Shown: one piece after another, positions 1 to 8,241 of the stretch
Numbering within the stretch: the stretch's first letter is position 1
Layout: each line of letters opens with the position of its first letter
DNA from: Actinacidiphila paucisporea
GTDB lineage: Bacteria; Actinomycetota; Actinomycetes; Streptomycetales; Streptomycetaceae
Length of the DNA: 64,000 nucleotides
Assembly (NCBI RefSeq): GCF_900142575.1
Contig: NZ_FRBI01000006.1
Coordinates: forward strand, 301,577 to 365,576
Reading direction: 5' to 3'
Program-made: the position numbers and the translations under genes
Notes under the pieces: generated by a model
Told to the model about the DNA's origin: nothing
Seen by the model: only the letters and a program-made list of their open reading frames with translations
Databases searched by the model: none

Positions 1-96
1 GGGCTTCGCCTTCGGCTTCACGTGCGCGTGGGCCTGCTATCGGCCCAGGTCTAAGCTGGGCGTCGTTGCCGGGACGACCCAAGGAGACGTTCAGTC

Positions 97-378
97 GTGA
101 TCACCGCGATCGTGCTCATCAAGACCACTGTGGATCGGATTCCCGAGATCGCCGAGGAGATCGCCGCGCTCGAGAACGTCAGCGAGGTCTACTCGGTCAC
201 CGGTACGTACGACCTGATCGCCCTCGTGCGGGTGGCCCGGCATGACGACCTGGCGGACATCATCCCGGGCCGGATCAGCAAGATCCCCGGCGTCGAGGTG
301 ACCGACACCCACGTGGCCTTCCGCACGTACTCCCAGCACGACCTGGAGGCGGCCTTCGCGATCGGCCTCGACTCCTGA
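97..378 (+). CDS. Lrp/AsnC ligand-binding (RAM/SAM) domain protein, no HTH
   Basis: A 93-residue protein that is essentially one Lrp/AsnC effector-binding domain. The order of a hydrophobic strand (AIVLIKTT), a helix, YSVTGTYDLIALVRV and a C-terminal TDTHVAFRTYSQHDLE strand is typical of the family. No helix-turn-helix precedes it. Such stand-alone domains form dimers or octamers that bind amino acids or related ligands and may modulate full-length Lrp proteins. The GTG start is set by AAGGAGA at 81-87, ten bases upstream. The family call is firm; the ligand and partner cannot be read from the sequence. Confidence 0.85.
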   Translation: MITAIVLIKTTVDRIPEIAEEIAALENVSEVYSVTGTYDLIALVRVARHDDLADIIPGRISKIPGVEVTDTHVAFRTYSQHDLEAAFAIGLDS

Positions 379-405
379 GGCCGTGCCGCTCCAACGTCCC
401 GGGCC

Positions 406-1803
406 CTACGCGGTGGGCGCGGGGACGCAGCGGCCCGACTCGGTGCGGTAGGTCCACGCGGCGCCCTCGCGGACGAGCTTGGCCAGGGCGCCGGTGAAGC
501 GCCGGACGTGCTCGTGCGGGGTGCCGACGCCGAAGCTGACGCGGACCGCGTTGAAGGACAGGTTCTCGGGCGAGCCGCAGGCGCCCGGGTCCTCCGGTTC
601 GCCGCCGAGCAGGTGCCGCACCAGCGGGTGCGCGCAGAACAGGCCGTCGCGTACGCCGATGCCGTGTTCCGCGGACAGCGCGGCGGCCAGGTGGGAGCTG
701 TTCCAGCCCTGGACGACGAAGCTCAGCACGCCGACCCGGTCGGCGCCGTCGCCGAAGAGCGAGAGCACCCGCACCTCGGGGATCCCGGCGAGCCCGTCCC
801 GCAGCAGGTCGAGCAGCTGCCGCTCGTGCTCGGCCAGCCGGTCGAAACCGGCCTCGGTGAGCGCCTTGCAGGCCGACGCGACGGCGTAGGCCCCGATGAC
901 GTTGGGCGATCCGGCCTCGTGCCTGGCGGCGGGCGACTCCTGCCACTCGGCCTCGACCTGGCCGTCGGCCCGCCGGACCACGGTACGGGTGGCGCCGCCG
1001 CCCGCGAGGTAGGGCTCGGCGTCGCGCAGCCAGTCAGGGCGGCCGGCGAGCACTCCGGCGCCGAAGGGCGCGTAGAGCTTGTGGCCGGAGAAGGCGACCC
1101 AGTCGACGTCGAGTTCGGCGACGTCCACCTTCCGGTGCGGCGCGAGCTGCGCCGCGTCCAGCACGATGCGGGCGCCGTGCCGGTGCGCGGCGGCGGCGAG
1201 TCGGCGTACCGGCCACACCTCGCCGGTCACGTTGGACGCGCCGGTGACGCACACCAGCTTGGGGCCCTTGGGTGCCGCGTGCAGGGCCACGTCCAGCGCG
1301 GCGACGGCCTGTTCGGGGGTGCGGGGCGCGGCCAGACAGGTGACCCGCGCGCCCTTCGCCCGCTGCCAGGGCAGCAGCGCCGCGTGGTGCTCGGTCTCGA
1401 AGACGAAGATCTGCGTCCCTGCGGGCAGCACCGCGGCCAGCAGGTTGAGCGAGTCGGTGGTGGAGCGGGTGAAGATCACCTGGTCGGCGGGGCGACAGCC
1501 GAGGAAGTCCGCGACGGTGGCCCGGCTCTGCTCGAAGAGTTCGGTGGACAGCTGGGACAGGTACCCGGCGCCGCGGTGCACGCTGCCGTAGTAGGGGGCG
1601 TACGCGGCGACGTCGTCCCACACGCGCTGGAGGGCGGGCGCGCTGGCGGCGTAGTCCAGGGCGGCGTAGCTGACTTCGCCGCCGGTGACCAGCGGTACGG
1701 TCACGTCCCGGCCGAGCACCGGCAGCGGCGGGGCGTCGCAGATCGCAGGAGTGGTGGCGGAGGTGGTGGCGGTCGAGGCGGTGGAGGTGGAGGTGACGGT
1801 CAT
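406..1803 (-). CDS. Class V aminotransferase / cysteine-desulfurase-like PLP enzyme
   Basis: A 465-residue fold-type I PLP enzyme. It has the Schiff-base lysine in AFSGHKLYAPFGAG, the PLP-binding Asp/Gln in VLDAAQLAPH, and an N-terminal YGSVHRGAGYLS segment typical of NifS/SufS/Csd-like proteins. The ATG at 1803 is chosen over an in-frame start 99 bases upstream because AGGAG lies at the right distance and a Thr/Ser-rich tail (TSTSTASTATTS) follows; residues upstream of it do not resemble the family. A SAM-family riboswitch lies in the leader, which points to sulfur or methionine metabolism. It may be a desulfurase, a selenocysteine-lyase-like enzyme or an aminotransferase; the substrate is not certain. 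Confidence 0.85.
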   Translation of the reverse strand: MTVTSTSTASTATTSATTPAICDAPPLPVLGRDVTVPLVTGGEVSYAALDYAASAPALQRVWDDVAAYAPYYGSVHRGAGYLSQLSTELFEQSRATVADFLGCRPADQVIFTRSTTDSLNLLAAVLPAGTQIFVFETEHHAALLPWQRAKGARVTCLAAPRTPEQAVAALDVALHAAPKGPKLVCVTGASNVTGEVWPVRRLAAAAHRHGARIVLDAAQLAPHRKVDVAELDVDWVAFSGHKLYAPFGAGVLAGRPDWLRDAEPYLAGGGATRTVVRRADGQVEAEWQESPAARHEAGSPNVIGAYAVASACKALTEAGFDRLAEHERQLLDLLRDGLAGIPEVRVLSLFGDGADRVGVLSFVVQGWNSSHLAAALSAEHGIGVRDGLFCAHPLVRHLLGGEPEDPGACGSPENLSFNAVRVSFGVGTPHEHVRRFTGALAKLVREGAAWTYRTESGRCVPAPTA

Positions 1804-1965
1804 GGCGGGCTCCTGGCGCGAGGGCAGGCGACAGCGCCGTGCGCCCGGCAGGGGCGCGACGAGGCGGTCGAACGGCGGCGTACGGAACGGGGACCGGTGC
1901 ACGGCGGCACCGCGGTAGGGCGGAACCGGGGCCTGAGGCCCTATCGCATTCGCTTGCGCATGAAA

Positions 1966-2091
1966 GAACTCCCGAGTCCGGCTTGCTGCGAGCCTTGCTT
2001 GCTCACAGCCCGGTCATCACCCGGGGCACCCCGCCTCGGACGGAGGGTTGCCGGACAGCGAGCCGGGGCCTTTGCGCTGTCACTCGTGACC
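1966..2091 (-). promoter_or_regulatory. Probable SAM-IV riboswitch in the leader of the class V aminotransferase
   Basis: Read on the minus strand, the leader starts GGTCACGAGTGACAGCG, continues with GCCCCGGCTCGCTGTCCGG and CAACCCTCC, then GGGGTGCCCCGGGTGATGACC, whose end pairs with the first bases to close P1. CTCGCTGTC pairs back with GACAGCG. This order matches my memory of the actinobacterial SAM-I/SAM-IV aptamer core, and the extra GC-rich paired elements 3' of P1 (to about 1966) favour SAM-IV. It lies about 160 bases upstream of the ATG. The outer boundaries are approximate. Confidence 0.8.
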
Positions 2092-2127
2092 TGAAAAGGA
2101 TTCTGCCACAGGTCGCCGTTTGCGCAA

Positions 2128-2154
2128 GGCGCCGTCCGAGGTACGGACGGCGCC
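2128..2154 (-). terminator. Hairpin downstream of trpD
   Basis: Perfect 10-bp inverted repeat GGCGCCGTCC / GGACGGCGCC with a 7-nt loop, 21 bases after the trpD stop. Only a short TT follows on the minus strand. It separates trpD from the riboswitch leader of the next gene. Confidence 0.65.
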
Positions 2155-2175
2155 CTGTTCTCGCGGCGGATCGGG

Positions 2176-3240
2176 TCAGGCGTGGGTGGCGGCCGCCCAG
2201 CGCTCCAGCACGGCGGCGGCCGCGCCGGAGTCGAGGGATTCCGCGGCCCTTGCCATGCCGGCGGCCAACTGGTCCTCCAGCGGGCCGCTGCCGGGGTCCA
2301 GCGCCACCAGCGCGGCGGCGGAGTTCAGCAGCACCGCGTCACGTACCGGCCCGGTCTCACCGGCCAGCAGCCGGCGGGCCACGTCCGCGTTGTAGGCCGG
2401 GTCGCCGCCGCGCAGCGCCTCGACCGGCACCAGCTCGATGCCGATGTCCCGCGGGTCGAAGGAGTGCTGGGCGACCTTGCCGTCGCCGACCACCCACACC
2501 TGCGAGGTGGCGGTCGTGGTCAGCTCGTCCAGGCCGTCGTCACCGCGGAAGACCAGTGCGGACGAGCCGCGTTCGGCCAGCACGCCGGCCATGATCGGCG
2601 CCATCCGCGGGTCGGCGACCCCGGTCGCCTGCGCCCGCACCCGGGCCGGGTTGGTCAGCGGGCCGAGGAAGTTGAAGGTGGTGGCCACGCCCAACTCCCC
2701 TCGTGCGGTGGCCACATGACGTAGCGCCGGATGGAATCTGACGGCGAAGCAGAAGGTGATGCCCGCCTCGTCCGCGACCTCCACGACCCGCTCGGGGGTC
2801 AGGTCCAGGTTCACCCCGAGGTGCCCGAGCACGTCGCTGGCGCCGCTGGCGGACGACGCGGCCCGGTTGCCGTGCTTGACGACCTTCGCGCCCGTGCCGG
2901 CGACCACGATCGCCGACATGGTGGAGATGTTGACGGTCCTGGCCCGGTCGCCGCCGGTGCCGACGATGTCCACGGTCGCGCCGGGCACGTCGATGGTGTT
3001 GGCGTGCGCGTACATCGCCCGCACCATGCCGGTGACCTCCTCCACCGTCTCGCCCTTGGCCCGCAGGGCCACCGCGAACCCGGCGATCTGCACGTCGGTC
3101 GCGGTGCCGCGCATGATGGCGTCCATCGCCCAGGCGGTGTCCTCGACCCCCAGGTCCCGCCCGGCGATCAGCGTCGACAGGACGTCGGGCCACGTGCGCA
3201 GCGCCCCGGTCTCGTCACCTGCCGGGTTCACAACGCTCAT
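2176..3240 (-). CDS. trpD: Anthranilate phosphoribosyltransferase
   Basis: Transfers the phosphoribosyl group of PRPP to anthranilate, the second step of tryptophan synthesis. The 354-residue protein shows the PRPP-binding GTGGD followed by NIST, the [17 protein letters not shown] glycine-rich loop that contacts anthranilate, and NFLGPLTNP. Length and motif order are those of a full TrpD. The ATG at 3240 is preferred over the GTG nine bases upstream because AGGAG sits 8 bases before it. Other trp genes are not adjacent, as is usual for the dispersed Streptomyces trp genes. Confidence 0.95.
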   Translation of the reverse strand: MSVVNPAGDETGALRTWPDVLSTLIAGRDLGVEDTAWAMDAIMRGTATDVQIAGFAVALRAKGETVEEVTGMVRAMYAHANTIDVPGATVDIVGTGGDRARTVNISTMSAIVVAGTGAKVVKHGNRAASSASGASDVLGHLGVNLDLTPERVVEVADEAGITFCFAVRFHPALRHVATARGELGVATTFNFLGPLTNPARVRAQATGVADPRMAPIMAGVLAERGSSALVFRGDDGLDELTTTATSQVWVVGDGKVAQHSFDPRDIGIELVPVEALRGGDPAYNADVARRLLAGETGPVRDAVLLNSAAALVALDPGSGPLEDQLAAGMARAAESLDSGAAAAVLERWAAATHA

Positions 3241-3300
3241 GGTCCACACTCCTGGGGGTGTAAGGGTCTGCGCGCGCTCAGCCTAGCGGCGCGGGGCGGC

Positions 3301-3355
3301 GGAAAAGCCCCGGGCCGGTCGGTCACCCTTCGCAGGGTGTCCGACCGGCCCGGGG
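3301..3355 (-). terminator. Intrinsic terminator of the ctaE-qcrCAB operon
   Basis: Perfect 15-bp stem CCCCGGGCCGGTCGG / CCGACCGGCCCGGGG (3308-3322 and 3341-3355). On the minus strand it is followed by CTTTTCC, so it resembles a rho-independent terminator placed 27 bases after the qcrB stop. Confidence 0.85.
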
Positions 3356-3381
3356 CGGATCGTCGAAGCCGGGGCAACGGG

Positions 3382-5022
3382 TCAGTGGTGACCGTGGCCG
3401 CTCGTGATCTCGTCGTACTCCTCGACGGTCGGCTTCGGGATCTGGCTGTGCTCGCCGTAGAAGTTGCGGGACAGCCTCGCCCGCACCTTCGTGACCGCGC
3501 TCACCTTGCGCTCCACGCCGTTCTCGTCGACCTCGGGGCCGATGTCGAGCGGCTGGGGCTGCGGGTGGGCGGTGAGGATGTGCAGCTCCGTCTGGTCCAG
3601 CGGCTCGTGCACCTCGATGAACTCACCGTGCGGCAGCCGCTTGATGATGCCGGACTCGCGGCCGTGCAGCACCTTGTCGCGGTCCCTGCGCTGCAGGCCG
3701 AGGCAGATGCGCTTGGTGACGAAGTACGACAGCACCGGCACCACGAAGAAGCCGATCCGCACCGACCAGGTGATCGTCTCGATCGACAGGTGGAAGTGCG
3801 TGGCCCACAGGTCGTTGCCGCCACCGATCAGCAGCGTGAAGTACAGCATCAGCCAGGCGACACCGAAGCCGGTGCGCACCGGGCGGTTGCGCGGCCGGTC
3901 CAGGAGATGGTGTTCACCCCTGTCGCCGGTGACCCACGACTCGAGGAACGGCCAGACCGCGATGGCGATCAGGACGGTCGGGAACACTATCAACGGGATG
4001 AACACGCCGAGCACGAGCGTGTGGCCCCAGGCGCTGATCTCCCAGCCGGGCATCACCCGGATCAGGCCTTCGGAGAAGCCCATGTACCAGTCGGGCTGCG
4101 CGCCGGTGGACACCTGGTCCGGCCGGTACGGGCCCATGGTCCAGATCGGGTTGATGGTGGCGATCGCCGCGATGGCCGCGATGACGCCGAAGACCAGGAA
4201 GAAGAAGCCGCCGGCCTTCGCGGTGTAGATCGGGAAGAACGGCATACCGACGACGTTCTTCTCGGTCTTGCCCGCACCCGCGAACTGGGTGTGCTTGTGG
4301 TAGAAGACCAGGATCAGGTGGGCGACCAGCAGGGCCGCCATGATGCCCGGCAGCAGCAGGATGTGCGCCGAGTAGAAGATCGGCACGAAGTTGTGGCCGG
4401 GGAATTCGCCGCCGAACAGGAACATCGACAGATACGTGCCGACGATCGGCGTGGACAGCACCGCGCCCTCGGTGAAGCGGACACCGGTGCCGGACAGCAG
4501 GTCGTCGGGCAGCGAGTAGCCGGTGAAGCCCTCGAACATGCCGATGAACAGCAGCGTCCAGCCGAACAGCCAGTTCAGCTCGCGCGGCTTGCGGAACGCT
4601 CCGGTGAAGAACACCCGCATCATGTGCACGATCATGCCCGCGATGAAGATCAGCGCGGACCAGTGGTGGATCTGCCGGATCAGCAGACCACCGCGCACCT
4701 CGAAGCTGATGTGCATCGTGGAGGCGTACGCCTCCGACATCCGCACGCCCTGCAGCGGAGCGTAGGGGCCGTTGTAGACGGTCTCGCTCATGCTGGGGTG
4801 GAAGAACAGCGTCAGGTACACACCCGTGAGGATGAGGATCGTGAAGCTGTAGAGGCAGATCTCACCCAGCATGAACGACCAGTGGTCGGGGAAGATCTTC
4901 CGCAGGTTGGACTTGCCGAGCTTGTACAGACCGAGTCGGGCGTCTGTCCACTCCGCAACGCGCTGTCCGGGGTGTTTGGGGCCTCGCCGAGTGCTCGACG
5001 GGGTCTCTGTCGATGTAGTCAT
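3382..5022 (-). CDS. qcrB: Cytochrome bc1 complex cytochrome b subunit
   Basis: Membrane subunit of menaquinol:cytochrome c reductase carrying hemes bL and bH and the two quinone sites. The 546-residue protein has the b-type core with paired histidines in QIHHWSALIFIAGMIVHMMRVFF and later AHILLLPGIMAALLVAHLILVFYHKHTQ, plus the Qo-site-like region around MGPYRPDQVS. The actinobacterial C-terminal extension after the last helix (KRICLGLQRRDRDKVLHGRE onward) is present. Its ATG overlaps the qcrA stop as ATGA, so translation is coupled. It is the last gene of ctaE-qcrC-qcrA-qcrB. Confidence 0.97.
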   Translation of the reverse strand: MTTSTETPSSTRRGPKHPGQRVAEWTDARLGLYKLGKSNLRKIFPDHWSFMLGEICLYSFTILILTGVYLTLFFHPSMSETVYNGPYAPLQGVRMSEAYASTMHISFEVRGGLLIRQIHHWSALIFIAGMIVHMMRVFFTGAFRKPRELNWLFGWTLLFIGMFEGFTGYSLPDDLLSGTGVRFTEGAVLSTPIVGTYLSMFLFGGEFPGHNFVPIFYSAHILLLPGIMAALLVAHLILVFYHKHTQFAGAGKTEKNVVGMPFFPIYTAKAGGFFFLVFGVIAAIAAIATINPIWTMGPYRPDQVSTGAQPDWYMGFSEGLIRVMPGWEISAWGHTLVLGVFIPLIVFPTVLIAIAVWPFLESWVTGDRGEHHLLDRPRNRPVRTGFGVAWLMLYFTLLIGGGNDLWATHFHLSIETITWSVRIGFFVVPVLSYFVTKRICLGLQRRDRDKVLHGRESGIIKRLPHGEFIEVHEPLDQTELHILTAHPQPQPLDIGPEVDENGVERKVSAVTKVRARLSRNFYGEHSQIPKPTVEEYDEITSGHGHH

Positions 5023-6089
5023 CCGCGCTCCCAGAAGGCCGGACCGACGGGAACCTCGAAGTCGCTCATCGCAACGAGGTTGCCCTCACCATTGACGCTG
5101 ATCCGAAGCTGCGGCAGCCGGTGACCCGCGGGACCGAAGATCACCCTGGCGCCGTCCGACAGGTCGAACGTCGACTGGTGGCAAGGGCAGAGTACGTGGT
5201 GCGTCTGCTGCTCGTACAGACTGACCGGGCAGCCCACGTGCGTGCAGATCTTGGAGAAGGCGACAATTCCCTGGTGGGACCAGTCGAGTTCCTTCTTGTC
5301 CTTGATGTCCTCCGGCTTGAGCCGGACGACCATCAGGGCCGCTTTCGCGATCTGCGTCTGGAAGTCCTCGTCCTGCTCGTTCAGCCCCTCGGGCTGGGCG
5401 AAGGTGAGCGAGCCGACGGGGATGTCCTCGGGGCGCAGCGGCTTGTTGGTGTTGGGGTTGATCAGCGCCTTGCCCTTGGCCCAGGCGGTGTGCCTGAGCT
5501 TCTCCTCCGGCAGCGGGCCGAGGTCGCGCAGGATCACGACCGCGGACAGCGGGACCAGGGTGAGCGCGCCGAGCATCGTGGTGCGGACCAGCTTGCGCCG
5601 GCCGAACCCGCTCTCCTTGACGCCCTGCTGCCACTGGGCCTCGATGTTGGCGCGCAGCTCGTCGTCGGCGCTCGCCTGGTGCCGCTCGTCCGGCATCTCC
5701 TCGTCGGACATCAGCGTGCGGGCCCAGTGCACCGCACCGGCGCCGATGCCGATCAGCGCCACGGCCAGCGAGAGGCCGAGCGAGAAGTTCAGCGCGCTGA
5801 CGTGGCCGAGCGGGAAGACGTAGATGTACTTGTCGACCGGGAAGATCACGAAGCTGGTGATGAAGGCGAGAGTGCCCAGCATCGACAGCGTGAACAGCCC
5901 TGCGACAACCCGCTCGGAGTGCGTCGCGGCCTTCTCGTCGATGTCCTGACGCCGGAATTCGTGCTCCGGGTGGCCGGGGTCGGCGAACGGGTCGCCGGGG
6001 ACCGCCGCTTCGGCGCCGTGGGCGCCGCGGGTGGCCGGGAGGTGTTCCTCTGGCTCTGCCATGTCGTTGTGGGGTCCGGTTTCGCTCAT
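5019..6089 (-). CDS. qcrA: Cytochrome bc1 complex Rieske iron-sulfur subunit
   Basis: Carries electrons from quinol to the diheme cytochrome c subunit. The 356-residue protein has two Rieske boxes, C282-T-H284-x2-C287 and C301-P-C303-H304: C282/H284 and C301/H304 bind the 2Fe-2S cluster, and C287 and C303 form the stabilising disulfide. Three membrane segments (about 63-82, 96-118 and 171-188) replace the single helix of mitochondrial Rieske proteins, as is known for Actinobacteria. A basic GRRKLVR precedes the third helix, consistent with Tat-dependent insertion. Both ends overlap neighbours as ATGA. Confidence 0.97.
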   Translation of the reverse strand: MSETGPHNDMAEPEEHLPATRGAHGAEAAVPGDPFADPGHPEHEFRRQDIDEKAATHSERVVAGLFTLSMLGTLAFITSFVIFPVDKYIYVFPLGHVSALNFSLGLSLAVALIGIGAGAVHWARTLMSDEEMPDERHQASADDELRANIEAQWQQGVKESGFGRRKLVRTTMLGALTLVPLSAVVILRDLGPLPEEKLRHTAWAKGKALINPNTNKPLRPEDIPVGSLTFAQPEGLNEQDEDFQTQIAKAALMVVRLKPEDIKDKKELDWSHQGIVAFSKICTHVGCPVSLYEQQTHHVLCPCHQSTFDLSDGARVIFGPAGHRLPQLRISVNGEGNLVAMSDFEVPVGPAFWERG

Positions 6090-6898
6090 GACTTCTTGGC
6101 CTTGGTCGTGCGAGCCGCGATCCAGGCGGCGACGGCGATCAGCGCGCCGAGGCCGAAGATGTAGGCGAACAGCCCCTCAGGCACCGGGCCGAGGCTGCCG
6201 AGCGTGAAGCCGCCCGGGTTCTTGCTCTTGGCGGTGTCGACGGCCTGGAGGTACGCGATGATGTCGGCCTTGTTCTTCGACGGCATCGTGGTGTCGGGGA
6301 AGGACGGCATGTTCTGCGGGCCGGTCTGCATGGCCTCGTAGATGTGCTTGGGGTCGACGCCCTTGAGGGTGGGCGCGTACTTCCCGTCGGTCAGCGCGCC
6401 GCCCTTGCCCACGAAGTTGTGGCACTGCGAGCAGTTGGTGCGGAAGAGCTCACCGCCCTTGGCCACGTCACCGCCGGCCGGGTCGTACTGGTCCGGGGTC
6501 GGCGTGACGGGACCGGGGCCGAGCGACGCGATGAACGCGGCCAGCTGGTCGATGTCCTTCTGGGTGTACTGCGTCTTCTTCTTCTGGATCTGCGGGCCGG
6601 GCTGCTGCGCGGGCATCCGGCCGGTGCCGACCTGGAAGTCCACCGCGGCCGAGCCGACGCCGACCAGGCTGGGGCCGTCCGAACTCCCCTGGCCGTGCGC
6701 GCCGTGGCAGCTGGCACAGCCCACGGAGAACAGCTTCCTGCCCTCGGTGATCTCAAGGGACTGGGACGAGGAGTCGTCGGCCTGCGCCTTGGGTGCCGGC
6801 GCGAGCGCGGAGTAGAGCCCCCCGATGGCCGCTAGCGCGAAGAGTAGGACGACAAGCGCCGCCAGCGGGTGGCGCCGTCGTGCGGAGAGCTTTTTCAC
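6086..6898 (-). CDS. qcrC: Diheme cytochrome c subunit of the bc1 complex (cytochrome cc)
   Basis: A 270-residue membrane-anchored cytochrome with two heme c motifs, C61-ASC-H65 and C156-SQC-H160, each in its own c-type domain with downstream Met ligands available. An N-terminal hydrophobic segment (about 12-33) acts as signal or anchor and a C-terminal helix (about 241-262) fixes it in the membrane. In Actinobacteria this subunit passes electrons directly to CtaC within a bcc-aa3 supercomplex, so no soluble cytochrome c is needed. Its stop overlaps the qcrA start. Confidence 0.97.
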   Translation of the reverse strand: MKKLSARRRHPLAALVVLLFALAAIGGLYSALAPAPKAQADDSSSQSLEITEGRKLFSVGCASCHGAHGQGSSDGPSLVGVGSAAVDFQVGTGRMPAQQPGPQIQKKKTQYTQKDIDQLAAFIASLGPGPVTPTPDQYDPAGGDVAKGGELFRTNCSQCHNFVGKGGALTDGKYAPTLKGVDPKHIYEAMQTGPQNMPSFPDTTMPSKNKADIIAYLQAVDTAKSKNPGGFTLGSLGPVPEGLFAYIFGLGALIAVAAWIAARTTKAKKS

Positions 6899-6978
6899 GG
6901 ATTACCCCGGTGTCAGGATCTCTTGTGTCGATGCTTCGGGTTGTGCCTGTCCGGCACCGTGCTGCGGTACGCGACCGA

Positions 6979-7599
6979 CTACTTGATCAGGTAGATCGTG
7001 GCGAAGAGGCCGATCCAGACGACATCGACGAAGTGCCAGTAGTAGGACACGACGATGGCAGCGGTGGCCTGCTGGTGGGTGAACCGCTTGGCCGCATACG
7101 TACGGCCCAGCACCAGCAGGAACGCGATCAGACCACCTGTCACATGCAGTCCGTGGAAGCCGGTCGTCAGGTAGAACACCGAACCGTAGGGGTCGGAGCT
7201 GAGTGAGATCCCGTCCTTCTTGACCAGGTTCGTGTACTCGAAGATCTGCCCGCCGATGAAGATCGCGCCCATCACGAACGTCACGATGAACCACGAGCGC
7301 AGCTTCTTCACGTCGCCGCGCTCGGCGGCGAAGACGCCCATCTGGCAGGTGAAGGAGGAGAGCACCAGGATCGTGGTGTTCGTCGCGGAGAACGGCACGT
7401 TCAGCGCATGGGCGTGTTCCTTCCAGAAATCGGCACCCGTGACCGACCGAAGGGTGAAGTACATCGCGAAGAGGGCCGCGAAGAACATCAGCTCGGAACT
7501 CAGCCAGATGATGGTTCCGACGCTGGTGAGGTTCGGCCGGTTGACCGACGGGTGCGCGTGCCCGGTTTCTACTGCTGTTGCTGTCGCCACGTCCGACAT
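6979..7599 (-). CDS. ctaE: Cytochrome c oxidase subunit III
   Basis: A 206-residue five-helix integral membrane protein of the heme-copper oxidase subunit III family. Visible features are [47 protein letters not shown], the [20 protein letters not shown] helix and a C-terminal [21 protein letters not shown]. It heads the ctaE-qcrC-qcrA-qcrB operon, with 80 bases to qcrC. The ATG at 7599 has no clear Shine-Dalgarno sequence and lies inside a perfect palindrome, so initiation may be unusual or controlled. Confidence 0.96.
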   Translation of the reverse strand: MSDVATATAVETGHAHPSVNRPNLTSVGTIIWLSSELMFFAALFAMYFTLRSVTGADFWKEHAHALNVPFSATNTTILVLSSFTCQMGVFAAERGDVKKLRSWFIVTFVMGAIFIGGQIFEYTNLVKKDGISLSSDPYGSVFYLTTGFHGLHVTGGLIAFLLVLGRTYAAKRFTHQQATAAIVVSYYWHFVDVVWIGLFATIYLIK

Positions 7600-7607
7600 T
7601 ATGTCGG
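7593..7607. promoter_or_regulatory. Perfect 15-bp palindrome on the ctaE start codon
   Basis: CCGACAT-T-ATGTCGG: 7-bp arms with a one-base centre. The left arm contains the ctaE start codon (7597-7599, minus strand). It may be an operator for the ctaE-qcr operon or an RNA hairpin that hides the start codon. The regulator is unknown. Confidence 0.5.
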
Positions 7608-7814
7608 TCGCTTATCCGGCGCTCACTCCGGGGGGTCCCCTTCGGTGTGTCAAGGTCCCGCTGACGACCGTGTCGGCCGCCGCCGGCGTCCCTCGAACGA
7701 GGGATGACGATCCGTTCGCGGGATCTTGGGCGGCCGCGGACCCTCCACGGACGGCGCCCGCGGGAGTAGCATCCGAAGCACTTGAGAAACCGTTCACGAG
7801 CCGGAGGATCCAGG

Positions 7815-8234
7815 ATGCAGGCGACTGCCACGGTGCTGGTCTACAGCGACGACGCGAACACCCGGGAGCAGGTCCGGCTCGCCGTCGGCCGCAGGCCCGC
7901 CGCCGACCTGCCGCCGGTGGAGTTCGTGGAGTGCGCGACGCTGCCCGCGGTGCTGACCGAGCTGGAGAACGGCGGCATCGACCTGTGCGTCCTGGACGGC
8001 GAGACGGCTCCGGCGGGCGGTATGGGCGTGTGCCGGCAGATCAAGGACGAGATCTTCCGCTGCCCGCCGGTGCTGGTGCTGATCGGCCGCCCGCAGGACG
8101 CCTGGCTGGCCACCTGGAGCCGCGCCGACGCGGCGGTGACCCACCCGGTGGACCCGGTGGCGCTCAGCGACACGCTGGCGGTCCTGCTGCGGCGCAGGAT
8201 CGAGCCGGCCTCGAAGGCGGTCGCGTCCCGCTAG
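7815..8234 (+). CDS. Stand-alone receiver-like (pseudo-receiver) domain protein
   Basis: A 139-residue single-domain protein with a CheY-like pattern: strand VLVYSDD with an acidic pair (D12, D13), a helix, and strand CVLDGE with D61 in the phospho-acceptor position. The conserved Thr/Ser after the fourth strand is Ile (VLVLIG) and the conserved Lys before Pro is His (TH110-P), so the phosphorylation switch looks incomplete. No DNA-binding domain is attached. GGAGGA at 7803-7808 sets the ATG at 7815. It diverges from ctaE, so a link to respiratory control is possible but only inferred. Confidence 0.75.
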   Translation: MQATATVLVYSDDANTREQVRLAVGRRPAADLPPVEFVECATLPAVLTELENGGIDLCVLDGETAPAGGMGVCRQIKDEIFRCPPVLVLIGRPQDAWLATWSRADAAVTHPVDPVALSDTLAVLLRRRIEPASKAVASR

Positions 8235-8241
8235 GGGCGGC

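Noticed and set aside
1..96. End of an upstream gene or an RNA gene at the window start
   Set aside because: Only 96 bases; a GGGCC-rich inverted pattern is present but nothing can be supported.
2731..5124. Long plus-strand open frame across trpD and qcrB
   Set aside because: Antisense to two certain genes, crosses their intergenic terminator, biased composition.
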